The notes under the pieces are model-generated. The model was not told where the DNA came from and searched no databases. It saw only the letters and a program-made list of their open reading frames with translations. From Pseudomonadales bacterium (GTDB taxonomy: Bacteria > Pseudomonadota > Gammaproteobacteria > Pseudomonadales > Ketobacteraceae), in contig NZXG01000040.1 in the NCBI GenBank assembly GCA_002701845.1, positions 62,001 to 126,000 of the forward strand: DNA of 64,000 nt. The letters are read 5' to 3'. The translations under genes and the position numbers were made by a program. The number at the start of each line of letters is the position of its first letter. Positions within the stretch are counted from its first letter, which is position 1. This document shows positions 26,989-35,562 of this stretch, piece after piece.

Positions 26989-27588
26989 CAGGGTCGGATC
27001 CAGGGTAGATATTTGTCCAGGTGCCATGATGTGGGCGCGAGGCTGCAGATCTGATTACAAAGCGCAATTGGTTAGTCACTTACGAGCTAAAAATCACTGT
27101 ATGTTCGGTCAAAGTACCCGAAAAGTTGTAAAAGTGTTAAGGATGTAGTTTTAGTGTCGGCATTTGTTGGCATAAGCGGCTGAACGGCTAGGCAATAACC
27201 GGAGTAATGTTATACTCACGGCTTAGATATTTGGGGCTTTTTGTAACCCTGCAGGGGTCGTTTCGCTAAGCTTTTAAAGGGCTTTTTGTGTAAGCTTGCT
27301 TGACGCTAGGGCCTGTCAGGGCCTCGGCAGTGGCAGCATCCCAGCGATATAAAGATGACCTCATCCAGATTTTCCGCATGATTTATTGAGCATAGAGTCA
27401 TACCCGGTCACTGACAGGCAGCGTCATAATCATTTGGTTTGAATAAATAGCCGTTATCCTGATTAAAAAAGCGAAGGCTCAAAGGGGTTGAGCGTTGAAG
27501 GTTTTTGTAAAATCCCATGTGACTCGGGTTGGGGTGGTGTGGATGCGCCCGCGAAATGGTTCATAAAATTGACATAAAGTAGAAAGTT
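26989..27588. other. 600-base intergenic region without a recognised gene
   Basis: This is the longest gene-free stretch in the window. A TATACT hexamer lies near 27209-27214 without a good -35. HindIII-like AAGCTT strings near 27269 and 27291 flank a T-rich patch, and the related strings CCTGTCAGGG (near 27313) and CTGACAGGCA (near 27412) lie about 100 bases apart. No terminator with T tract and no coding frame of useful length was found. It could be the leader and promoter of the flippase gene or hold a small RNA, but nothing in it decides this. Confidence 0.35.
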
Positions 27589-29058
27589 ATGAGCAAAGTA
27601 AACACGGCTGTAATCTTCTCGGCATTGGGGCAATATGCCACTCAGATTATCAGCTTTGTCACCATTGTTTTTCTCGCAAGGATTCTGACTCCCGCCGAGA
27701 TCGGTATGTTTGCCATCGCAGGGTCCACCATTATGATTGCCGGAGAACTAAGGACTTTCGGGATCACTCAGTATCTGGTGCGGGAAAAAGAATTAACCCG
27801 GGAAAAAACTCAGGCTGTTTTAGGGCTGGCCGTGGGTATTTCCTGGTTCCTGGGGTTGATCGTCGTAGTTGCCGCACCCTTCGTAGCAGACTTTTATGCA
27901 GAACCCGCTTTGAAGTGGTTGTTATGGATACTGAGCGTGACATTCTTTGTGAGTCCATTTACCAGTATCGCGGGCGGCCTGTGGACCCGGGAGTTAAACT
28001 TTCGGCCGATTTTCATTCGTAATCTGATCAGCGCCGGCGTGAATGGGGGAGCATCCATTTCTTTGGTGTTAATGGGTTACAGCTACTACGGCCTTGCCGT
28101 TGGTGCCATCCTCGCACTGCTATCAGAATTGATTGTAACGATTATCTATAACCCCAAAAATGGCGCCTGGATACCGAAATTCCACCGGGTCCCCGGATTG
28201 TTGCAAGTGGGCTTTTATATAAGCCTGACCGGTATGTTTTCCAGGTTTTCAGAAGGGATACCCGATCTGGTTATCGGCCGTTTCAGCTCCACTGCCAGTG
28301 TTGGCTTGTTCTCCAGGGGGCTGGGCGCCATTTTATTCATTAAACGCTTGCTGGTGCAGGCAGTTGGCCCAGTGGTTTTGCCTCATTTGTCTGAAGTTCG
28401 CAGGAGCGGGGGCTCAGTGGCGGGTGCTTATCTTAAGGCGATCAATTTGCTGGTAGTGGTGCTGTGGCCGGTGATGGCGGTTGCCAGTGCCGCCGCCTAT
28501 CCAATGATCCGGCTTTTGTTTGGTGATCAATGGGATGCCTCCATACCACTGACTTCGATTTTGGCGCTTTGGGCCATGCTGACCTATGCTCATTATTTTG
28601 GCAACGCGGCGCTGATAGCGGTTGATCATGAGAAGCTGATGTTCCAGATCGGACTTGTCTGTTGTGGTATTTTGCTCATTGCGGTGGCGGCCGGCGCTGC
28701 CACATTGTCATTGGAAAATGTAGCCTGGGCAATGGTTATCGCGGGGCTGTTTGAGGCGGTTGTCTATGTCTGGGCTCTGGCCAAGGCGATTGATTTGAAA
28801 GTGAAAGATTTATTTCAGACGCTGACTCCAAATCTGTTCATCGCGTTCTGCTGTTGGGCTGTGACCAAGCTGCTGGATTATATGGTGGTTTTCGAAGAGC
28901 AGTCCGCCTGGTTTTCCATTGCGGTGATTGCTCCAACTCTGGTAGTGACCTGGTTGGGTCTGTTAATTCTGATGAAACATCCTGCAGTCGATGTGTTGGT
29001 GAGTATGATGCCCGGTGTGGCAGCAAAAATAGGGCTGAAGTCCAATACTCCAACGTAA
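27589..29058 (+). CDS. Wzx-type polysaccharide flippase (MOP superfamily), first copy
   Basis: This 489-residue protein has about fourteen hydrophobic helices, beginning VIFSALGQYATQIISFVTIV and FLARILTPAEIGMFAIAG. SSTASVGLFSRGLGAILFIK and LPHLSEVRRSGG are internal landmarks shared with the second flippase at 40698. Family members move undecaprenol-linked repeat units across the inner membrane. The ATG at 27589 has a poor ribosome-binding site. Its presence with a Wzy/ligase-type protein points to Wzx/Wzy-like assembly. It is 136 bases upstream of the cysteine-module gene. Confidence 0.87.
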   Translation: MSKVNTAVIFSALGQYATQIISFVTIVFLARILTPAEIGMFAIAGSTIMIAGELRTFGITQYLVREKELTREKTQAVLGLAVGISWFLGLIVVVAAPFVADFYAEPALKWLLWILSVTFFVSPFTSIAGGLWTRELNFRPIFIRNLISAGVNGGASISLVLMGYSYYGLAVGAILALLSELIVTIIYNPKNGAWIPKFHRVPGLLQVGFYISLTGMFSRFSEGIPDLVIGRFSSTASVGLFSRGLGAILFIKRLLVQAVGPVVLPHLSEVRRSGGSVAGAYLKAINLLVVVLWPVMAVASAAAYPMIRLLFGDQWDASIPLTSILALWAMLTYAHYFGNAALIAVDHEKLMFQIGLVCCGILLIAVAAGAATLSLENVAWAMVIAGLFEAVVYVWALAKAIDLKVKDLFQTLTPNLFIAFCCWAVTKLLDYMVVFEEQSAWFSIAVIAPTLVVTWLGLLILMKHPAVDVLVSMMPGVAAKIGLKSNTPT

Positions 29059-29194
29059 GTCAGGCCAGATTTATAGGGGCTCGGAAGAATTGAATAAGGG
29101 CCACAGTTGGAACGGTCTGCTGCAGGCACGGCCATGAATAATGCATATTTCGTTGCTGACACATTCACGAGAATAGAATTTGAGGAAACTAATC

Positions 29195-30226
29195 ATGCCT
29201 CGTAGCCAGTTATCAAAGGAAACCAGTTTGGGTCTCAAGGCCGGTGATTGGGTAACCGTTCGCTCCAAGGAAGAGATTCTAGCTACCCTGGATAGTCGTG
29301 GCAGAATGGATGATATGCCTTTTCAGCCTGAGATGTGGGAATTTTGCGGGAAAAGGCTGAAGGTTGCGAAAACCGCTCACAAAACCTGCGATACCACTGT
29401 ACATAACACAGGGGGCAGGAAAATATATGACGCCGTTCACCTGGAGGGTGCCCGCTGTGATGGCGGCCTGCACGATGGGTGCCAGGCGGATTGCGTGTTC
29501 TTCTGGAAAGAGGCCTGGCTGAAGCGGGAGCAGGGTGCAAATCCTTCAATTCCTTCCACTGCAAATCCTTGTACGGAGGAACAGGTAATGCAAGCCCGTT
29601 TCACTGAGGACAGTACTGAGGATGACCCTACATGGGTATGTCAGACGACAGCCATTTATGATTTCAGCGAATTTCTGCCCTGGTGGGACATTCGCCAGTA
29701 CTTTAAGGATGTGGCTAGTCGAAACCATAGTTTCTGGCATATTTTCAAATTGATCCTGCGCCAGGGCTATCGGAAGTTTATATATATTGGGCCGGGTTAC
29801 CGATTGAAGATCGACCTCTACAACAAGTGGCAGAAGTTAACGAATGGCGAGCCTCTGCCCATGATTGCTGGGAAAATTGAAAGTGGTGGAAAAACCCCCA
29901 CCGAAGTTTTGAATTTACAGCCAGGCGATCTTGTTGAAGTGAAATCGGTGGATGAGATCGAGGAAACAATTACCCAGGATGGATTCAATCGCGGCATGCG
30001 TTACGACCTGGAGATGAACAAATACACCGGAAAACGATATCGGGTACAGGACCGGGTAACAAAGCTGATTCACGAAAAAACCGGCAAAATGGTGACTATG
30101 AAATCCCCCTGTATTAAGTTGGAAAACGTGTATTGCCGGGCTGAATGTACGGAAAAACGGCTTGGTTGCCCCCGGGCTTCCAATACCTACTGGCGGGAAA
30201 TCTGGCTCAAAAAAGTGGACGAATGA
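29195..30226 (+). CDS. Protein with two diverged cysteine-rich modules, function unknown
   Basis: This 343-residue soluble protein has no signal peptide. Residues ~17-110 and ~244-339 are two copies of one module. Each starts GDxVxVxSxxEI, has an M-x4-GKRxxV-type core, and ends in W(K/R)Ex WLK (WKEAWLK and WREIWLK). Module 1 has cysteines at 51, 65, 88, 96 and 100 plus His62 and His82; module 2 keeps cysteines at 306, 314, 318 and 325. The 133-residue linker holds FLPWWDIRQYFKDVASRNHS and IYIGPGYRLKIDL. The cysteine/histidine pattern suggests metal or iron-sulfur binding. I recall similar single-module uncharacterised proteins but no assigned function. GAGGA upstream fixes ATG 29195. Its TGA overlaps the ATG of the alginate-lyase-like gene. 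Confidence 0.7.
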   Translation: MPRSQLSKETSLGLKAGDWVTVRSKEEILATLDSRGRMDDMPFQPEMWEFCGKRLKVAKTAHKTCDTTVHNTGGRKIYDAVHLEGARCDGGLHDGCQADCVFFWKEAWLKREQGANPSIPSTANPCTEEQVMQARFTEDSTEDDPTWVCQTTAIYDFSEFLPWWDIRQYFKDVASRNHSFWHIFKLILRQGYRKFIYIGPGYRLKIDLYNKWQKLTNGEPLPMIAGKIESGGKTPTEVLNLQPGDLVEVKSVDEIEETITQDGFNRGMRYDLEMNKYTGKRYRVQDRVTKLIHEKTGKMVTMKSPCIKLENVYCRAECTEKRLGCPRASNTYWREIWLKKVDE

Positions 30227-31389
30227 GCTGGATTGCCTCCCTGCCTGCACGGGTTTTTGTGCTGGGACTCGTCCTCTGTGCTCCCAGCGTCTTCGGAAAG
30301 ATGACCAGCGGACCCAACATTTTGCTTGCAGCGGATGAAATCTCGGCTCTAGCGGAGTCGGTACAAAAAAGTAATGAGGCTGCAGCAATGCTGCGCGCGA
30401 TGCGTGAGGATGCTGACAGGTACTTGGCAGCTCCTCCGCCCACCGTGGTGAGTAACGGGGGGCAGGGGGACGAACACGGATACTATACAGAGCTGCCCTA
30501 CTGCGGTTGGTTTAATTTCTGGGGGCTGTGGGGTGATTCCTGCCGGGATGGCGAAATCAATCCGGATGCGGATCGTGAGGATTACAATCAGGCGCGGCGG
30601 ATGGCCCGGGAAACGGTGGTGTTGGCATTGACCTTTCGCTTGCTGGGTGAAGCGGATTACGGCCATGCCGCGGCCCGCAATATCCGGGTTTGGACGATTG
30701 ATTCCGACAAGTATCTGAGGCCCCAGTTTACAACCTCCCAGTCTTATATTGAGCTTTGCGTCACACAGATTGCCACTATCTATGCCATCAGTCTGCTGTG
30801 GGAGACGGATTTATTCTCCGCCACGGAGCGTGGCGCCATTGAATCCTGGGTGGCTCAGTGGGGCAACTCCATAGAATCCTGGCAGCGGAGCAATAATTTT
30901 GAGGACTGGCGCATTGCCATGCGTTTGGCAATCTATGGTTTTACCGGCAATGCAAACAAGCGGCACATCGCAGTCAGTGATTTTAAGCGGCGGATTAAAG
31001 AAGTGGTGGGTGATCAGGGGGAGTTGCTGCAGGAACTGAACAGGACCAAATCCCTTGAGTATTCGCTGTTTGCGTTGAATGCCATGGCCCACTCAGCAGA
31101 GATTGCCCGGCATCAGGGAATCGATTTATACAATTACACCGATGAACGTGGTGTGGGCCTGAAAAAAATCTTTGATTACCATCTGCCTTTCGCTATGGAA
31201 AAGCGCTCCACGCAGTGGCCGTTTCCTCAGAGTCAGGATATTGCGGCCAGCGACGTGGCGGTTTATGAGTTGGCGTTCAGTCGTTATGGGGATCCGGATT
31301 ATCTGGACTTAATACAGCGGTGGGGCCGGCCGCTAATTGAAATCCGTACTTTTCAGTACATCAGCCTAAGTCATGGTTCCCCGTATTAA
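30223..31389 (+). CDS. Secreted alginate-lyase-family protein (PL5-like toroid), catalytic His not conserved
   Basis: This 388-residue protein has a signal peptide (MSWIASLPARVFVLGLVLCA, cut near FG-K). It then has a helical alpha/alpha toroid typical of alginate lyases: DYNQARRMARETVVLALTFR, GHAAARNIRVWTID, TSQSYIELCVTQIATIYAIS, then SNNFEDWRIAMRLAIYGF. In characterised PL5 enzymes the equivalent motif is NNH, with the His catalytic. Here it is N224-N225-F226, so activity may be lost or different. WNLG-type C-terminal pieces appear as SLEYSLFALNAM and FDYHLPFA. The ATG overlaps the stop of the cysteine-module gene, so the pair is coupled. It converges with the PIG-L gene. Confidence 0.78.
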   Translation: MSWIASLPARVFVLGLVLCAPSVFGKMTSGPNILLAADEISALAESVQKSNEAAAMLRAMREDADRYLAAPPPTVVSNGGQGDEHGYYTELPYCGWFNFWGLWGDSCRDGEINPDADREDYNQARRMARETVVLALTFRLLGEADYGHAAARNIRVWTIDSDKYLRPQFTTSQSYIELCVTQIATIYAISLLWETDLFSATERGAIESWVAQWGNSIESWQRSNNFEDWRIAMRLAIYGFTGNANKRHIAVSDFKRRIKEVVGDQGELLQELNRTKSLEYSLFALNAMAHSAEIARHQGIDLYNYTDERGVGLKKIFDYHLPFAMEKRSTQWPFPQSQDIAASDVAVYELAFSRYGDPDYLDLIQRWGRPLIEIRTFQYISLSHGSPY

Positions 31390-31412
31390 CGGTGAGCAGA
31401 GTGGGCAATGGT

Positions 31413-32075
31413 TCAGACTGATACGATCATTTTCCGCGTATAAAAACCCTCTGCAAACCGGCTCTCCGAATTACATTCCATACCCCTGATGCGCATTATT
31501 GAGGTAAACAAGTCGTCGGTAAACCAGCGCTTGGTTTGCTGGCTGTTATAGGTTTGCTGCAGTTTTTGCACTTTTTCCTTTACCCGCGGTTCGCTGACAG
31601 GGAAAAAGGTGTTCGGGATTCCCAGATCTCCATCCCACTTGGGAATCTCATATTCGAAAATCAGGTGATTGCGAAAGGTGTTCCAGGTCAGCTCACAAAC
31701 CGCACGATGATCCTGGTGCAGGTCTTGGCGATAATGGGTGAAGATGACATCCGGCGTGGCGATTGACTTTTTTAGCTCTTCGAACTTCTCTTTCACCGCT
31801 GTGCCGGAGTAGGGGAGAAAGCCGTCTCTGAAGTCAAATATTCTCAAGTCCAGCCGCGCGGCGTCCCCGGCAAAGGCTTCGGCGCCGGCGGTGGCCTCTG
31901 CTTTACGCTGGGCGTTGGAGCTGAACACCACCCAGGTGATCTCAATATCCGGGTTGGCAGCGAGCAATTCCAGAATGGTGCCGCCACAGCCGATTTCGAT
32001 ATCATCACAGTGAGCACCCAGGCAGAGTACCTGCTTTTTTTGTTTGCCGTCTTGGAAGAGCTTGGGTTGCAGCAT
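31413..32075 (-). CDS. PIG-L family deacetylase
   Basis: This 220-residue LmbE/PIG-L enzyme probably removes an N-acetyl or similar acyl group from a sugar. The zinc motif reads GAHCDDIEIGCGGT (AHxDDxE), and the later HYRQDLHQDHRAV gives the second metal-binding histidines. I start it at 32075, four bases after the stop of the upstream nucleotidyltransferase on the same strand; a longer in-frame start would overlap that gene by ~55 bases. It is the last gene of a four-gene minus-strand operon for an activated sugar. Confidence 0.85.
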   Translation of the reverse strand: MLQPKLFQDGKQKKQVLCLGAHCDDIEIGCGGTILELLAANPDIEITWVVFSSNAQRKAEATAGAEAFAGDAARLDLRIFDFRDGFLPYSGTAVKEKFEELKKSIATPDVIFTHYRQDLHQDHRAVCELTWNTFRNHLIFEYEIPKWDGDLGIPNTFFPVSEPRVKEKVQKLQQTYNSQQTKRWFTDDLFTSIMRIRGMECNSESRFAEGFYTRKMIVSV

Positions 32076-32079
32076 GAGA

Positions 32080-32862
32080 TCAGGTCTCATCCCACACGGC
32101 CCAGGGGCATTCGCCACTGGTGAACAGCTCATCAAAGTTCTGCTTGTCTTTGAAGGTGTCCATACACTTCCAGAAACCTTCGTACTGATACGCCATTAAT
32201 TGATTTTCCGCGATTAATCGCTCGAAAGGCTCGTGTACCAGTTCCTCGCCATCTTTGATGTAATCGAAGATACGTTTCTTGAAAATAAAGAAGCCACCAT
32301 TGACCGTCAGCCCGGTATTGGTCGTGTCCTGAATGCTCTGCACGCTGCCGTCGTCATTCAGACGGACATAGTGAAAGGTCTGCTGGGGTTTGACGCACAG
32401 GAAACAGGCGATCTTGTCGCTGGCTTTGAAGAAATCCAGCATCTTGTCCAGGGGGGCATCGGACAAACCATCGGCATAGTTGGCCATAAACAGATCGTCG
32501 GGCGCCAGGTCATCCAGGTATTTCTCCACCGCCCGCAGCCGCATGCCGATGTTGGAGTTGAGGCCGGTATCGGCGAAGGTGATTTTCCAGTCGTGGATAT
32601 CGGTTTTGATCAATTCGGTTTTGCCGCTTTCCAGAACAAAGTCATTGGACAGGCATTCATTGTAATTAATGAAATAGTCCTTGATGACGTGAGCGTTATG
32701 CCCCAGACACAGGATAAATTCCTTATGACCGAAGTGGGCGTAGTATTTCATCAGGTTCCAGACGATGGGCCGATGTCCGATGGGAACCATGGGCTTGGGA
32801 GTGTTCTCGGAATACTCCCGCAAGCGCATACCCAATCCACCACAAAAAAGTACGACTCTCAT
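32080..32862 (-). CDS. Glucose-1-phosphate cytidylyltransferase-like sugar nucleotidyltransferase
   Basis: This 260-residue enzyme has the N-terminal nucleotide site FCGGLGMRLREYSENTPKPM (Met where Thr/Ser is common) and RPIVWNLMKYYAHFGHKEFI, very like RfbF-type glucose-1-phosphate cytidylyltransferases. GLSDAPLDKMLDFF and NGGFFIFKKRIFDYI follow as in that family, and FWKCMDTFKDK is the C-terminal signature. It would make a CDP-sugar, the entry step for many 3,6-dideoxy and branched-chain sugars. Expression is with the SAF-oxidoreductase (23 bases upstream) and PIG-L genes. Confidence 0.85.
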   Translation of the reverse strand: MRVVLFCGGLGMRLREYSENTPKPMVPIGHRPIVWNLMKYYAHFGHKEFILCLGHNAHVIKDYFINYNECLSNDFVLESGKTELIKTDIHDWKITFADTGLNSNIGMRLRAVEKYLDDLAPDDLFMANYADGLSDAPLDKMLDFFKASDKIACFLCVKPQQTFHYVRLNDDGSVQSIQDTTNTGLTVNGGFFIFKKRIFDYIKDGEELVHEPFERLIAENQLMAYQYEGFWKCMDTFKDKQNFDELFTSGECPWAVWDET

Positions 32863-32884
32863 TATTCGTTCGCCCCTGTTTGAT

Positions 32885-34174
32885 TCATTGAAAAAATGTT
32901 CGGATCATGTCCTGCCGTAAGCGGTCGATCTGTCGCCCGGGTGGCAGTTCAACATCGGCATAGGTAATCGGTGTGTCTTTGGTGACGTCGCGTTTCAGCC
33001 GGCAGTCGACGCTGACCCCCATGGGCAGCAGGCCGGCGTGCATGGCGGTTTCAAAATTTTCCAGTTCGGCGAAGGCGCAATAGCCGCCGATACCATCCAG
33101 GGTTTCCCCGGCTTTCAGGTCTTTTTTTGCGATCGTGACCGCATCGGCGTAAGGCCGGCCTACTGGCGTAACCGCGGCATCGTGCAGCAAGACGGCGCGG
33201 CAAACGGTAATGGGAATTTCGAGCTGAGGCAGGTGGAAGGGGGTATAAAACACATAAAACGGGCCCTCACCCATCTTCAGGTATTTCAAGTAATCCCGGG
33301 TCATGGGCTGCTCAGTATGGGCAATCACAAAAGCGCCGGTACTGGGCGCCGCACCCACCAGAAAGTCCACGATGCCCTCCCCGGGGATGAAACTGCCGGC
33401 GGGGAAATGGGCCAGGCATTCCCGTACGTCGTCGCAGCGGACACCGTGCATGCCCCGTACTCTAACACCAAAACCCAGCGAATTTGCAGTAACCGCCAGC
33501 TCCATGGAAAGTTTGGTCCCATCCACGAAGGAGGTGACCATCTCGGGCTTCTGATTGAAGTGCTGGCGGGCAAACGCGGCCTGGGTGGCCGGGGTGCGGT
33601 AGGGATCGTAAAAGCCTTTGAGGTTACCAGCCCCAACCACCTCCAGCCCCATGGTGCGAACGTGACGGGCCAGGTTGGTGGCTACACCCGGCTCGTCGCC
33701 GTCGGTGTTGGTGAAGATCACTCCGCGATCATCCGCCAGCCTTTTTAACAGCGGGCCCACCGTGGCATCCACCTCGCAGTTGGCGGCGACGATGTGTTTG
33801 CCAGCGGCGATGGCCTGGAGCGCGATGTCCGCGCCGTAAGCCACATCGCCGGTGGCTTCGATCACCGCTTCGATTTCCGGGCACGCAAAAGCCACCGCCG
33901 GATCGCTTGTAACGCAGTAGTGCCTATCCCCAATGGCGCTGGATAGTTGCTCTGGCTCATGGATGGTTTTGTAGTGAGCCACACCGGCGGTCTCCAGTGC
34001 GCTGGCCGCGTGCTCCAGGGTCCGGTTGACGATCACGGCAAGCTGGATGGCGGGAAATGAGTTGATAATGTGAGACGCAATATGCCGGGCACTGAAGCCC
34101 GCCCCGATCAGCGCAATGCGGATGGGGCCGCAGTCTGCGACCCTTTTTTCAATGGCTTTGTCTACGATGATCAT
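32885..34174 (-). CDS. Homoserine-dehydrogenase-like NAD(P) oxidoreductase with C-terminal SAF domain
   Basis: This 429-residue protein has a Rossmann motif IALIGAGFSARHIASHI near residue 19, VIEATGDVAYGADIALQAIA and GKHIVAANCEVDAT, then a middle domain (GDEPGVATNLARHVRTMG, GAGNLKGFYDPYRTPATQA). A C-terminal SAF-like region follows (TIAKKDLKAGETLDGIGGYC, GLLPMGVSVDCRLKRDV). Proteins of this layout are often encoded in nucleotide-sugar clusters with a cytidylyltransferase and a C-methyltransferase. The exact reaction is not established to my knowledge; oxidation or reduction of a sugar intermediate is inference. It sits 22 bases after the SDR gene stop. Confidence 0.8.
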   Translation of the reverse strand: MIIVDKAIEKRVADCGPIRIALIGAGFSARHIASHIINSFPAIQLAVIVNRTLEHAASALETAGVAHYKTIHEPEQLSSAIGDRHYCVTSDPAVAFACPEIEAVIEATGDVAYGADIALQAIAAGKHIVAANCEVDATVGPLLKRLADDRGVIFTNTDGDEPGVATNLARHVRTMGLEVVGAGNLKGFYDPYRTPATQAAFARQHFNQKPEMVTSFVDGTKLSMELAVTANSLGFGVRVRGMHGVRCDDVRECLAHFPAGSFIPGEGIVDFLVGAAPSTGAFVIAHTEQPMTRDYLKYLKMGEGPFYVFYTPFHLPQLEIPITVCRAVLLHDAAVTPVGRPYADAVTIAKKDLKAGETLDGIGGYCAFAELENFETAMHAGLLPMGVSVDCRLKRDVTKDTPITYADVELPPGRQIDRLRQDMIRTFFQ

Positions 34175-34196
34175 GCGTCTTCCAGCTGGCTGGCCG

Positions 34197-35222
34197 TTAA
34201 ATCTGCCAGTGCAGGTTGGTGTCCAGCTTGCCTTCCTCGATCAGGTGCTTGATATGGGCAATGCGCATGTACTTTATGCCTTCATAATCGTCCCGGTTGA
34301 GGCCGAATTTTTTGTAAGACTCATAGCACTGTTCCACACCCATTTTGGCGGTCCACTTGGTTTCAAAATCCGGGAACACACGGTGGATCTTGTCAAAGTT
34401 AACCCGGTAACAGCGGGTGTCGGGCCCCGCACCCTCGGCAATTTCAATCTCACAGTTTGGCACCACTTCTTTTACGAAGCGGGCCAGGTCGATCATCTGA
34501 TAGTTTTCAGAATTACTGCCCACGTTCACCGCCAGGTTGTGAATCACCTCCCGCTCGGCCTTCAGGGCGCAGATCACCGCCTGGGAGATATCTTCGATAT
34601 GCGCCAGCGGCCGCCAGGGGGTACCGTCGCTTTTCAGCAGGATGGTGCCGGTGGTGTAGGCCCAGGCCACCAGGTTGTTGATCACCAGGTCGAAGCGCAT
34701 CCGGGGGGACACTCCGTATGCCGTTGCGTTGCGCAGAAACACCGGGCTGAAGTTGTCATCCGCCATGGGGCTCACGTCCCGCTCCACATAAACCTTGGAC
34801 TTGGCGTAGGGGGTCACCGGATTAAAGTCAGCGGTTTCATCCAGCACGTCATCGCCGGCCTTGCCATACATGCTGCAGGAGGAAGCGAACAGGAACCGGC
34901 GCACGCCCACTTCTTTGGCCATCTCGGCGATCCGCACGGAGGCTTTATAGTTGATATCGTAGGTCAGGTCGGCGTTGATATTGCCCAGAGGGTCATTGGA
35001 CAGCGCTGCCAGGTGGACAACGGCGTCAAAGCCTTTCAGATCGTCCTTGGTGACATCCCGCACATCTTTCTCAATGGTGGGTACCTCCACCATGCCATCA
35101 CCATAGGTGCAGTAGCGATACAGGTCGGAATCCAGGCCGGTGACCTCGAATCCTTCTTGCAACAACATAGGCACCATAACAGTGCCGATAAAACCCTTAT
35201 GCCCCGTGACCAAGACCTTCAT
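34197..35222 (-). CDS. NAD-dependent epimerase/dehydratase (extended SDR)
   Basis: This 341-residue extended short-chain dehydrogenase has the NAD site VLVTGHKGFIGTVMVPML (GxxGxxG), the VVHLAALSNDPLG strand, ASSCSMYG with the catalytic Ser and the YAKSK tetrad, and RNATAYGVSPRMR plus HIEDISQAV in the sugar-binding half. It is the first gene of the minus-strand sugar operon. It could be the 4,6-dehydratase or an epimerase/reductase of the pathway; the sequence does not decide. AGGAGT seven bases upstream and a promoter at 35254-35281 support the start. Confidence 0.87.
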   Translation of the reverse strand: MKVLVTGHKGFIGTVMVPMLLQEGFEVTGLDSDLYRYCTYGDGMVEVPTIEKDVRDVTKDDLKGFDAVVHLAALSNDPLGNINADLTYDINYKASVRIAEMAKEVGVRRFLFASSCSMYGKAGDDVLDETADFNPVTPYAKSKVYVERDVSPMADDNFSPVFLRNATAYGVSPRMRFDLVINNLVAWAYTTGTILLKSDGTPWRPLAHIEDISQAVICALKAEREVIHNLAVNVGSNSENYQMIDLARFVKEVVPNCEIEIAEGAGPDTRCYRVNFDKIHRVFPDFETKWTAKMGVEQCYESYKKFGLNRDDYEGIKYMRIAHIKHLIEEGKLDTNLHWQI

Positions 35223-35562
35223 GCGGTACTCCTGATTAAAAAAGATACAATTTATTCTAGTTTGAGTGCCGGTTTATACAATGAAACCAAGGCAGTTTAA
35301 TGTCTGCCGGCGCACTATTGTAATGAGAATCCAAAGCCATGATGATAGGTGGTTTGGTTAATTTTTTACACCAAATTCGTTATTTTGGTAATAAGCCGGG
35401 CCCAATGAAAAGTAGCCTCGTGTCCGATTAACGATTCTGCAAACGGTGGCCATGACAGGCGCTTTAACGTCATCGTTTTGCCAACCCTAAGTGGCTTAGT
35501 GCCGCATCCAGATGCCCGCCAGAATTCCCGTTTCGCCGCTGCGCTATCGAGGACGGTGATCC
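35223..35562. other. Intergenic region, 340 bases
   Basis: This separates two minus-strand genes and contains the promoter at 35254-35281. ACCAAA at 35370-35375 pairs with TTTGGT at 35384-35389, but no T tract follows on the minus strand. No small gene was recognised. Confidence 0.4.
35254..35281 (-). promoter_or_regulatory. Sigma-70-like promoter of the sugar operon
   Basis: Read on the minus strand, TTGTAT (35281-35276) and TAGAAT (35259-35254) are 16 bases apart. The -10 matches five of six consensus bases and the -35 three of six. The predicted start is about 25 bases before the ATG of the SDR gene. Confidence 0.45.

Noticed and set aside
34116-35300. Plus-strand open frame opposite the SDR gene
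   Set aside because: The minus-strand SDR has complete NAD-binding and catalytic motifs; the opposite frame shows no family resemblance.
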